Positions 25,783 to 34,136 of a DNA stretch of 64,000 nt are shown piece by piece. A program made the translations under genes and the position numbers. The stretch is from an uncultured Bacteroidales bacterium (GTDB taxonomy: Bacteria > Bacteroidota > Bacteroidia > Bacteroidales > WCHB1-69), in NCBI GenBank assembly GCA_946407715.1, contig CAMJPH010000002.1, forward strand, positions 12,409 to 76,408. The letters run 5' to 3'. A model generated the notes under the pieces. It was not told the origin of the DNA. It made no database searches and saw nothing but the letters and a program-made list of their open reading frames with translations. Every line of letters starts with the position of its first letter. Positions within the stretch are counted from its first letter, which is position 1.

Positions 25783-26829
25783 TTATCGCATCTCTATTTC
25801 TTGCTCTATGGCATAACCCAATTGCTCTGTCGAATACCGAAAAGCTATCAGATCTGTGCCTTTTTTTTGCAATTTGAAAGAACTCACAAAACCATCGGAA
25901 AGTTCCTTCATCTCTCCCATAGCTCTGCTTAATCCTTTAATTGAATCAATATCGTGTGTTGTTGCAAAAATCTGAACATCATTATCCTTTGCTGCCCGTA
26001 GAATCACCTTCCAAAGATTTGTCATCACACTGTAATGAAAGCCATTGCTAATCTCATCAATCAACACAATCCCATTTCTACATTCATAGATGGTAGATGC
26101 AATTGCTAACATTTTTCGGATGCCATCACCTAAAAGATTGATTGGAATACGCCTGTCCAGTCCGATGTCAACCAAAATATCAGACTGCGACACCAAGATA
26201 TCTTTTATCGCAGGTTCAACCACACGAAGCGAATCCAGCATGTATTGCTCTGCCTTATTTTCAATCACCTTTAGCAATCCTTCTAAAGAAGTTTGAAAAT
26301 CAAACTTCGAATTAATGTATCGGCATTGCAAAGTCTCCGAATAACGATTGTCTATCTCTATTTTTTGTTCTATTTCCGATCCATTCTTAGAATTGAGTAT
26401 CAAACTCGAATGCATTTCGTTTCCATCACTAAAAAATGAAAGAATGTAACCATACCTCTTCATTTGAGCGGTTGTTGACAAATCGCTTGAGGCGTCCAAC
26501 ACATCCACTTTAGAAGAGGTTGATTTCAGTTCGGAAATAGCCAATCTGCGAGGCTCTTGATTATTGACTGAAATCTGTATTTTGTTTTCTGTATCAAGAT
26601 TATAGAAATTCAAGACAAAATCACCCTCGCTAATGCCTCGATAATCGCGCATCCGATTGATATTTACTGGCAAAATTGGGTTAGACTGCCCTGCCACTAG
26701 AAAGATGGCATCCAACAATGAAGACTTCCCACAATTATTACGACCCCAAAACAAATTCACTTGCCCCAACGCCTCAATTGCAGCATTCTTTATGCCCCTA
26801 AAATTATGTATATCAATTTGATGAAACAT
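25783..26829 (-). CDS. AAA/ABC-type ATPase (OLD/AriA-like)
   Basis: A 348-residue RecF/SMC-like ATPase. MFHQIDIHNFRGIKN is the classic start; Walker A is GRNNCGKSS (29-37), a signature-like segment is LLGDGIRKML (about 232-241), Walker B is IVLIDE (254-259), and the H-loop His is in ATTHDID (about 292). Such ATPases pair with TOPRIM effectors in OLD-type and PARIS-type anti-phage systems. The gene is immediately upstream of the TOPRIM gene (3 bases) and 95 bases after the YdjC-like gene. No promoter of its own is evident, so it may be expressed with the capsule locus. Confidence 0.82.
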   Translation of the reverse strand: MFHQIDIHNFRGIKNAAIEALGQVNLFWGRNNCGKSSLLDAIFLVAGQSNPILPVNINRMRDYRGISEGDFVLNFYNLDTENKIQISVNNQEPRRLAISELKSTSSKVDVLDASSDLSTTAQMKRYGYILSFFSDGNEMHSSLILNSKNGSEIEQKIEIDNRYSETLQCRYINSKFDFQTSLEGLLKVIENKAEQYMLDSLRVVEPAIKDILVSQSDILVDIGLDRRIPINLLGDGIRKMLAIASTIYECRNGIVLIDEISNGFHYSVMTNLWKVILRAAKDNDVQIFATTHDIDSIKGLSRAMGEMKELSDGFVSSFKLQKKGTDLIAFRYSTEQLGYAIEQEIEMR

Positions 26830-26924
26830 TTTCTTTGACTATTTTATATATAAGACAGCACTTTTCAAATCAAGAGGTTTTCTATTTTTTTCGATGCCAA
26901 TCAATTATTGGAAAAAGAAAAGCA

Positions 26925-27719
26925 TCAAAAAGCGTCTTCCCACGATACAAACTGAACATTCTCCAATTCTCTCAACTTTTGAATCTGACTGAGCATCGGT
27001 TGCCTTTCATGTTTTATATATGAAGGACTGTCATCAAGAAACACGCCCTCCTTATGGTTCGGATGGCAGTACAACTCAACCAAAGGATATTTGTCGAACA
27101 ACTGCCTTTTGGACAAGTAATAATCAATGTTTGTGGCCGGAACACTTTTTGCGCCAGAAGACTGACTGATCTTTTGAAACAATCTATACCTTCGGTTGTT
27201 CGTTTGGTGAACTCCAATATACCTGACAGACTCAATCTTATATTTTTTCGCAAAAAACTTCAAAGCCACGGAGACCGGCCACGTCAGGTTATACCATAGA
27301 TGGAAGTCAATATGCTTGCCATTTCCCTTTCCTTCTGTAATTTCCATGAACTTATCGTACTGCGCAACCAGTTCACGATATACAACTCGCCATTTTCTGA
27401 TGCCGGAAAAGTTACGCGGCAGCCCTTTGTATTTGAAGAATTTCCCGTCTTTACAGAAAAAGGAGTCTCGTTTCATATCTTCGGTAAGCGGCACATCGTC
27501 AGAATCTTCATGCAACAGATTTGCTGACAGATTAAAATGCAGGTGTACGTGCTGTACATACCCTCCCCTATTCATATAATCCACTGCTTCCTGAAGATGT
27601 TTGCCCGTGACAATTAACCCGGCAGAACAAATCAATCCCTGTTTAAAGGAGTCGTCAACAGCCCGATTACGTCCGGGACTTTTCCCGAAATCATCCGCAT
27701 TAAGAATAACCCGTGCCAT
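26925..27719 (-). CDS. ChbG/YdjC-like carbohydrate deacetylase
   Basis: A 264-residue YdjC/ChbG-family protein. The hallmark NADDFG lies at about 7-12 with the catalytic Asp, and further metal ligands fall in VHLHFNLS (about 58-65) and ELYCHPNHKEG (about 215-225). ChbG removes an N-acetyl group from chitobiose; homologues in capsule loci probably deacetylate a glycan intermediate. It has no signal peptide, so it should act in the cytoplasm. With the CE4 protein at 16883 it makes two unrelated deacetylases in one locus, which would create free amines for ligation or acylation. It is 22 bases downstream of wzx. Confidence 0.88.
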   Translation of the reverse strand: MARVILNADDFGKSPGRNRAVDDSFKQGLICSAGLIVTGKHLQEAVDYMNRGGYVQHVHLHFNLSANLLHEDSDDVPLTEDMKRDSFFCKDGKFFKYKGLPRNFSGIRKWRVVYRELVAQYDKFMEITEGKGNGKHIDFHLWYNLTWPVSVALKFFAKKYKIESVRYIGVHQTNNRRYRLFQKISQSSGAKSVPATNIDYYLSKRQLFDKYPLVELYCHPNHKEGVFLDDSPSYIKHERQPMLSQIQKLRELENVQFVSWEDAF

Positions 27720-27741
27720 ACTTTTGCCAATTAAGAAACAA

Positions 27742-29214
27742 CTACTTTTTTTTCAACTTTTTAATAAACTTGAATTTATCGGGTATTATGCCTAAAAAAT
27801 AAATAAACGCTTCGGGCTTGAAAATAACAGACCAACCCAAATAAATAATCAGATAAATTATCAGTTTGACTGCGCCGTCAGCATACATTTCAAGATGGAA
27901 CAGATTCCCAGTAAAATAACTTATCACCGCTGTCATTGTTGAGACTATCCCGACCGGGAGCATATCTTTTATCTGGTTATACCATTTATAACCAATATGT
28001 TTTGACACCAAGCTGATATTGACAATGTATGAGAACCAGTAATTGAACACCACACCAGCCAACAACCCCTTCATGCCAAAAAAGACCAGACCCACTATCA
28101 CTGCACTGATTCCAACAACCCGTTTAACCACCGTCCACACAAACATAGTCTTGCTTTTCCCGATGGCTGATATGGATTGATAATTCACTGCCTGCAGGCA
28201 TCCTGCAAGGCCCGCGATACATAACACTTGGAAATACGGAACACTTTGCAGCCACCGCTCAGAATAAAGGATTATGAATAGTGGTTTGGCCAACAGCAAT
28301 AAGATGAAGAGAAGCGGGAAGGAAAAATATGCCAATGTCATCGTGATTCTTTTAATCACATTGGCCAAAGCCTGCTTGTCATTCTGCATCTCGGAATAGA
28401 GAGGGAAAGTCACCTGCGTCATCACCGACGAGATGCTATGAGAGGCCAAGGACTCCGTTTTCTGTGCCTTTGAGTAATAGCCCATCGTGGATGCATTGTA
28501 GAATTTTCCTATCAGAAGTCCCTGCAACTGACTACTGAACTGATTAATCAAGTTAATCAGGAACATAAACAAGCCGAAGCTGAACAATTCTTTAAATGAT
28601 TTCCAAGAAAAAACAAGCTTGGGCCTCCACTTAATAATGAACCAAAAGACAACGGCAGGGATTGCCGCAACAAGAATATGCTGAGTGACCAAGGCCCACA
28701 CGCCAAAACCTTTGTATGCCATAAAAATAGTGACACCCAACGAGATAGTGGCAGAGGTCAGTGTAATGATAGACAAAACCTTGAAATTCAGGTTTTTCTG
28801 CAACTGGTTGCGTTGAACGATATTGAAACCATATATAAACAGTATCAAACCCTGCACGCGCAGGACTTTGCAAAGCAGCGGAATGTTGTAGAAATTTGCT
28901 ATAAAAGGCGCACAAACATAAAGTATCACATAGAGTATCGCCGCCATAATCAGATTCCAGAAGAATATGGTGGAATAATCATCTTGTGTCGGACGTGGCT
29001 TTTGAATCAAAGCCGACCCGAATCCGCCATCGATAAATGTTTCAGCAAGTACCATGAAAATGGCCAGCATTCCGATGCAACCATAGTCATACGGAGTGAG
29101 CAACCGTGCCAGAACAATACCCGACACAAACTGTATGAACATCGTCGAGTATTTCTGCACAGCCATCCAGGCAAAACTGGACACTGCCTTTTGTTTTAGT
29201 TTCTTCTCCGCCAT
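27742..29214 (-). CDS. wzx: Wzx-type flippase (MOP superfamily)
   Basis: A 490-residue integral membrane protein of the polysaccharide-transporter branch of the MOP superfamily. It begins KQKAVSSFAWMAVQKYSTMFIQFVSGIVLARLLTPYDYG, the typical WzxC/TuaB start, followed by alternating hydrophobic helices; about 14 are expected and the spacing fits. It would flip undecaprenyl-diphosphate-linked repeat units to the periplasm. Its presence with a PGT and a Wzy-like protein argues that the product is assembled in repeat units on a lipid carrier even though ordinary glycosyltransferases are absent. Confidence 0.92.
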   Translation of the reverse strand: MAEKKLKQKAVSSFAWMAVQKYSTMFIQFVSGIVLARLLTPYDYGCIGMLAIFMVLAETFIDGGFGSALIQKPRPTQDDYSTIFFWNLIMAAILYVILYVCAPFIANFYNIPLLCKVLRVQGLILFIYGFNIVQRNQLQKNLNFKVLSIITLTSATISLGVTIFMAYKGFGVWALVTQHILVAAIPAVVFWFIIKWRPKLVFSWKSFKELFSFGLFMFLINLINQFSSQLQGLLIGKFYNASTMGYYSKAQKTESLASHSISSVMTQVTFPLYSEMQNDKQALANVIKRITMTLAYFSFPLLFILLLLAKPLFIILYSERWLQSVPYFQVLCIAGLAGCLQAVNYQSISAIGKSKTMFVWTVVKRVVGISAVIVGLVFFGMKGLLAGVVFNYWFSYIVNISLVSKHIGYKWYNQIKDMLPVGIVSTMTAVISYFTGNLFHLEMYADGAVKLIIYLIIYLGWSVIFKPEAFIYFLGIIPDKFKFIKKLKKK

Positions 29215-29291
29215 AATGTTTACAAAAAAGCAATATTAAGGTTTTTGATTTCCGTTACAAATATATTGTTTCTTGCATTCTTAACATAAAA

Positions 29292-30401
29292 TTACTCCAG
29301 CAGAGAATTCTTCCCTTTAAGTGCTCGTGCCAAGATCTCTTCCGTATATTCGCCAAACGCAGGACCATGAGCCACCTGACTTAACTCCGCCGAACGGTTC
29401 CACTCAATCATAACAGGATCACCATTTGCATCCACAGAAATATCCCAACCGACTAATCTGAAGTACGGGAGTCTGGAATGCAATTCTTTCACAAAATCCA
29501 AAACTTTTGGGAAAGAAGGAATCGGATAATGATCCAAGACGACGCCGGAATCCGTCAAAGGCATGTCTTTTTCGGTCGGGCTACCGAATGCGAGCCCTTT
29601 AATGCAGCCTGTCGTCAAATCTATATCCGCCTTTATTCCACCAGCGGTTTCATTGTCAACAGATTTTCCCATCCGTCCAATTCTTATTACTGCGTACAAG
29701 ATAGTCGTGCTGTCACCATCCCGATAAGACATCACCCGAATAGTGTTAACTGAGGAGGGATTTAACTTTGCCAGATCTGGATGTTGTACCAATTTACTCT
29801 GGATAATGAAATTCGTACCGTAATGGGAAAACAATTCCGAAACAGTGGATTCCATTTCTGGGATATAACCATTTTCAGTATGGAACAATTTTACACCTTC
29901 CCCCCAATGTCCAAATATGGCAGGCTTTACCACTGCGTTTTCCAAATTTGCGCATCTTAAAACAGCATCTTCACGTGTTATCGGTTTCTTTTCATCATAA
30001 TAAAAGCCGTTAATATTCTTGACAAATGTGACTGGACGGTTCACATCTGGGAACAGGACATCATAAAAAGCCTTATCGGCGTATGCAGGACCAAACCGGC
30101 AGTTGTTCAATCTAAAAATAATGCTTGAGAAATAAATACTTGCCGGAATATACTTTTCCGAATATATCCCATTCCTCGAATACAGATACTGGTGCCAGTA
30201 TGTGGGGACTTCCCTACCAAAATGCTTCTTGAAAAAAGCTTTGATGTCAGCCTCCTGACCTTTTGAGAGAGGTTTCATCTCACACAATCGCATTGATTGC
30301 TTTATTTTCCTCTCATGCCTTTTTTCAATCTGCCTGACTTTTTTTTCCTGCACCCTTCTACTTCTGTAAGAACGAATGTGCTGAATAAACTTATTGGTCA
30401 T
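29292..30401 (-). CDS. Sugar-transfer-associated ATP-grasp (copy B of a pair)
   Basis: A 369-residue close paralogue of the protein at 22865-23989, with the same features: AVVKPAIFGHWGEGVKLF for ATP binding, SVNTIRVMSYRDG in the middle, and VMIEWNRSAELSQVAHG for metal binding. The N-terminus is again basic and helical. It is encoded between wzx (77 bases) and a saccharopine-dehydrogenase-like gene (149-base gap). Retention of two such similar enzymes at separate sites implies two related but distinct acceptor or donor units, or a recent duplication whose copies have not yet diverged in function. Confidence 0.82.
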   Translation of the reverse strand: MTNKFIQHIRSYRSRRVQEKKVRQIEKRHERKIKQSMRLCEMKPLSKGQEADIKAFFKKHFGREVPTYWHQYLYSRNGIYSEKYIPASIYFSSIIFRLNNCRFGPAYADKAFYDVLFPDVNRPVTFVKNINGFYYDEKKPITREDAVLRCANLENAVVKPAIFGHWGEGVKLFHTENGYIPEMESTVSELFSHYGTNFIIQSKLVQHPDLAKLNPSSVNTIRVMSYRDGDSTTILYAVIRIGRMGKSVDNETAGGIKADIDLTTGCIKGLAFGSPTEKDMPLTDSGVVLDHYPIPSFPKVLDFVKELHSRLPYFRLVGWDISVDANGDPVMIEWNRSAELSQVAHGPAFGEYTEEILARALKGKNSLLE

Positions 30402-30550
30402 CGTACTTTATGTTTTTTTTTTAATCAGAAAGGTATCCTTCCCTACTAATGATACGGGGAAAAGACGAAACTTTTGCGTTCCGATTATATTCCATCAAAT
30501 CTCTCTTGCCAAATTATCTTCGTAGTTAATTTCCTTTAATAAGGAAAGAA

Positions 30551-31756
30551 TCAGCCTTTTGCAAAATCTTTCAAATACGCAAATCCAGGTGTCAAAACAC
30601 CGTCTTTCAGAATCATCGACCGATCAATCACATCCGAATGCTCACCCTTCAACAAAGGCTCAAACACATGTTTGGTCAACATCTCACCGAAATAGGCGCT
30701 GGTATCCATAGCCAAGGCATTCGGGCAGGTGTCCACCGCCATCACAGAGATGCCATCGGGCGTGGAAAACGCAGGCACATCCTGTTCTGTTATCGGGTTG
30801 TAGTCATAATACGGGTCATCGTGCGTGGCCGGACGTACTGTGGATTTGATGCTACCCTTGATATCACAGGTCACATCGCCAATCATGCGGATCCGCATAT
30901 CCTTGTCACGCAAATCGTCCTCACTCAAATAGACAGGAGCATCCGGTCCCCAGAAGTGGGCGCAAACCAACACATCGGATTTCCTTGCAAATCGCATGAA
31001 ATCACTTTTGTATTCCTTAGCATTATGGGTGAAATCAGTCCATGAGAAAGCTGCCCCGTCCTTGCGTTTCACCAAACGGTCCACATCAGCCACACAATAG
31101 GACAAAGTGTCGATTGGCGTGTCGGAAAGATATTCCTCTTCCGTCATTTTTTTGGCGCCGATGTTTTCCAACACGTGCTGCGCTCCTTGCGAGACCCGGC
31201 CAGCCCCTGTCACCAGCAGCCTTACCTTGGGTAATTCAACAGCTTTTAAAGAGTCCAACAACTGGGTAAGTGTGAAACGTCGGTCAGGTTTGGGCAATTC
31301 ATACAGCTTGTGTTTCAGACCGTAACCACGAAGCGTATAATAAACACCCACTACCCCAGCCCACCAGCCGAAGGCGCAGACACGGATTCCCTTGTCGTCC
31401 ACCAAATACTCATAGTCACAGAAGGTTATATGTTTCTGCATGAAAGCTTGTAACAACGGACGGTTATATTCCTGCATTTTGGCGATATGGCCAAAGAAGA
31501 AATAGTGCTTGTCCGGAATCAGACTCTCAATCTTGGCCTCCTTGATGCCAAACAATATGTCACAGTCTTGCAAACTGTCAACCACCTTTACACCCTCGGC
31601 ACGGTATTCGTCATCCGAAAAGGCACGGATATCACTCGTTTGCACTACGATTTCATGTTGGGGAAATCTTTTGTTCAGCTCCGCAACCTGCTTGGGCGCG
31701 AGTGCCACACGGTTATCTACCGGGGTCTTGGTTTCTTTAATCAGGGCAATTTTCAT
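30551..31756 (-). CDS. Saccharopine/alanine-dehydrogenase-like oxidoreductase
   Basis: A 401-residue protein of the alanine dehydrogenase/PNT superfamily, closest in layout to NAD-dependent saccharopine dehydrogenase (lysine-forming). The N-terminal MKIALIKETKTPVDNRVALAPKQ-type start and FFFGHIAKMQEYN region bind substrate, VRLLVTGAGRVSQGAQHVL (about 177-195) is the dinucleotide site, and IGDVTCDIKGSI follows. Such enzymes join an amino acid and a keto acid into an opine or split it. Known polysaccharides contain opine-type amino acids, for example N-epsilon-(1-carboxyethyl)lysine in Providencia. Its place between an ATP-grasp ligase and wzy suggests it makes an unusual amino acid for the polymer, though a misplaced lysine-metabolism gene is possible. 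Confidence 0.8.
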   Translation of the reverse strand: MKIALIKETKTPVDNRVALAPKQVAELNKRFPQHEIVVQTSDIRAFSDDEYRAEGVKVVDSLQDCDILFGIKEAKIESLIPDKHYFFFGHIAKMQEYNRPLLQAFMQKHITFCDYEYLVDDKGIRVCAFGWWAGVVGVYYTLRGYGLKHKLYELPKPDRRFTLTQLLDSLKAVELPKVRLLVTGAGRVSQGAQHVLENIGAKKMTEEEYLSDTPIDTLSYCVADVDRLVKRKDGAAFSWTDFTHNAKEYKSDFMRFARKSDVLVCAHFWGPDAPVYLSEDDLRDKDMRIRMIGDVTCDIKGSIKSTVRPATHDDPYYDYNPITEQDVPAFSTPDGISVMAVDTCPNALAMDTSAYFGEMLTKHVFEPLLKGEHSDVIDRSMILKDGVLTPGFAYLKDFAKG

Positions 31757-31763
31757 GTTTAAA

Positions 31764-32996
31764 TTATCGAATTTTATAATTTGTGTTCAATTTAAGATTT
31801 CCGTTATCACTACCGATCAAATACATTCCAATGATAGTTATGGTTAGCCACAGAGGTGTCGTCAGCATATTCCTCACCCAAAAAGCCAAAAAAACCATAA
31901 TACAAAAGACAAGTGAGGCTTTTGAGAAGTTGTTAAAAAGCAAGACGACCAATAGTAATAAAACAAGCGCCAGTCCAACAATTCCGTGAAAAACAATAAA
32001 TTTCTTATAACCGGAGGCATGTGTTGTCCAGTCATAATCATCTTTGTGCAGCGTTTCACCAATACCGAAATACTTATTGGGGGTATTCATCAGCAGCGCA
32101 TACTCAAATTCAAAATTATCCCCGGTTCGATTGTATCCCGATATTGTGTTATTCTCTTCGTCATATTCAAGTCTGGAGACAATCAACGTATGGACTGCGT
32201 TGTCCTCATGGGCGATGAAATACCATGTCACCCCCCCCAGAAGCAACAATGTCACCGCCAACCAAACCACTTTGTTTCCCCCCTCTTTATTGCGAGAAAC
32301 AGAATTCACGACAAATGAAAGAAGTAACAACCCATAAGAAATCAACGAGAAAGAGAGGATGATTGCCACCAGCAGAATCATATTCTTGTAACAGAACACC
32401 TTCTCGTTTCGCGTGTTGAGATGGAAAAGGAACACGCAAGGTGTCGCCAATTGGCCGGGCTCCAAGAAAATGCTCGAGAAACGATAATATAAACGATTAA
32501 GGTGACTGGTCGTAAAGAAATAATAATCATTATAGACATGAAAATTATCTGCATGATAGATAGGTCCGGTATAGGGTAATGACACGCCTGCCAGAAACAA
32601 AACCCATCCAAATAAAGAAACGGTAAGAATGAAAACAAAACAGCTATTGATTGCTTTTAGCAGGTATTTCATTCTATCAATAGAAAGAACCGCCACCGAA
32701 CTCATGGAAAAGAAAAGCATCAAATAAAAAACAAACTTGACTACAGTAAAACTACTTGTCAAAATGTTAGTGAGAATGTACACAAACCAAATGAGCACAA
32801 ACGACATCCTTCCTGTAGAAAAGCAACCGCCTTGTTTATATATTAAGATTACAGCAGAAATACAGGCCAACAAAAAAACCAATGGACGAGGAACACTCAT
32901 CAGCCATGACACATCCGCCGCTGTAAAGACCAACAAGCACATGCTGAAAGTATAAAATTTCGTCCAACTATCAGGAATCCAAACCTGCTGTTCCAT
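31764..32996 (-). CDS. wzy: Wzy-like O-antigen/capsule polymerase
   Basis: A 410-residue, strongly hydrophobic protein with roughly ten to twelve membrane segments and one large outside loop at about 255-330, containing YDEENNTISGYNRTGDNFEFEYALL and NKYFGIGETLHKDDYDWTTHASGY. That loop pattern (G.xGxGExL...D..HxS.Y) is typical of Wzy/WaaL-like polymerases and ligases, which are poorly conserved otherwise. It is 7 bases upstream of the dehydrogenase gene. With Wzx, Wza and Wzc it completes an export and polymerisation system. Confidence 0.83.
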   Translation of the reverse strand: MEQQVWIPDSWTKFYTFSMCLLVFTAADVSWLMSVPRPLVFLLACISAVILIYKQGGCFSTGRMSFVLIWFVYILTNILTSSFTVVKFVFYLMLFFSMSSVAVLSIDRMKYLLKAINSCFVFILTVSLFGWVLFLAGVSLPYTGPIYHADNFHVYNDYYFFTTSHLNRLYYRFSSIFLEPGQLATPCVFLFHLNTRNEKVFCYKNMILLVAIILSFSLISYGLLLLSFVVNSVSRNKEGGNKVVWLAVTLLLLGGVTWYFIAHEDNAVHTLIVSRLEYDEENNTISGYNRTGDNFEFEYALLMNTPNKYFGIGETLHKDDYDWTTHASGYKKFIVFHGIVGLALVLLLLVVLLFNNFSKASLVFCIMVFLAFWVRNMLTTPLWLTITIIGMYLIGSDNGNLKLNTNYKIR

Positions 32997-33046
32997 TTCT
33001 CGCTCTTTGAGATATCAGTGCATCAAATTGACTGGGAAAACAGCTT

Positions 33047-34105
33047 TTAGCACGAATAATGAACAAGATCTGACACAAGCACATCTTTGCTTGGTTCGAA
33101 ATACATCGCCCCCCAAGCGAGTCCTGTGCCGAAGCCACAGGCCACCACCTTCTTCCCTCCAATGTCGTTCTTCAACTTGTTGACAATCATCAACGGGATA
33201 GTTGTCGAAGAGGTATTCCCAAAATCTGCAATATTGTACGGACAATGTTCATCATCCACCCTCATCCGCTTCTGTATAAGTTTGTTAATCATCTGATTTG
33301 CCTGGTGGATGAGGAAATAGTTTATGTTTTCCTTCGGAATCTCGTAATGTTCCAACAGACCTTTAATGCACTTCGGGGCAGTGTGCATGGCAAACGACAG
33401 AATGTCTTCCCCTTCCATATTAGCATTCAGGCGATTACGGAGTATTCCGTCTTTGCACAACTGATACTCGAACGAAGCGGGTGTAACAGGATTACGGTAT
33501 CCGCCGTCAGGAACGATGAGCGACTTGAAGTTACTGCCGTCGGAGTGCATGCTGAACAGCAGTGGTTTGGCACCTTCTTTGTACTCCAACAAGGTGGCCG
33601 TACCTGCGTCTCCCGCTAACAGATTCACGCGGTCATGGGGCGACTTGGCCTTGGTTGAGGTCTCCCCCACCAACAACAGCCCTTTCTTGATACGTCCTGC
33701 ACTCAACATGGAGGACATCACTGAAAGGCCATAAATCCAGCCCGGACAACTCATCGTGATGTCAAAACTCAAACAGTTTTGAGAAAGACCGAGACGATTT
33801 TGAAGAATACATGCTGTCGCAGGGAAAATATAGTCTGGTGTCTGGGTTACCATAATGAGACATTCTATCTCCTCTTTATTCCATCCTGCCTCTGCAATCA
33901 GCTTTTCTGCTGCACAAAGGCACAAATCTGAAGAGCAAATGCCCTCTTCGGCGATGTAACGGCGTTCAACCCCTGTTGTTTCAATATACCGTCTGAGTTC
34001 CTCCTTGTCTTCTATCAAGTCGGAATCCTTGTTTTCCACCATTTTGGGAGGCACACACGCGGCAATGCCTGCAATATTCACATTCTCAATCCTTAAAAAA
34101 GCCAT
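33047..34105 (-). CDS. KASIII-like beta-ketoacyl-ACP synthase (copy 3)
   Basis: A 352-residue FabH/KASIII-family protein with the triad Cys120 (TMSCPGW), His267 (LIHQAN) and Asn297 (DFGNTSSTT). The N-terminal IETTGVERRYIAEEG is canonical. ATG at 34105 is used because the upstream extension lacks family likeness and would run into the ligase gene. It is encoded 31 bases downstream of an AMP-forming ligase, which is coupled to an ACP and a split transketolase. It resembles copy 1 more than copy 2 (SDLCxCAAEKLIA), so copies 1 and 3 may share chemistry on different carriers. Confidence 0.9.
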   Translation of the reverse strand: MAFLRIENVNIAGIAACVPPKMVENKDSDLIEDKEELRRYIETTGVERRYIAEEGICSSDLCLCAAEKLIAEAGWNKEEIECLIMVTQTPDYIFPATACILQNRLGLSQNCLSFDITMSCPGWIYGLSVMSSMLSAGRIKKGLLLVGETSTKAKSPHDRVNLLAGDAGTATLLEYKEGAKPLLFSMHSDGSNFKSLIVPDGGYRNPVTPASFEYQLCKDGILRNRLNANMEGEDILSFAMHTAPKCIKGLLEHYEIPKENINYFLIHQANQMINKLIQKRMRVDDEHCPYNIADFGNTSSTTIPLMIVNKLKNDIGGKKVVACGFGTGLAWGAMYFEPSKDVLVSDLVHYSC

Positions 34106-34136
34106 CTTATAATTGAAAATTAAAAATCGAAAAATA

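Noticed and set aside
30531..30546. Perfect palindrome TTCCTT-TAAT-AAGGAA after the dehydrogenase gene as a terminator
   Set aside because: Weak AT-rich stem and no U-run follows on the transcribed strand; transcription presumably continues to the next gene.
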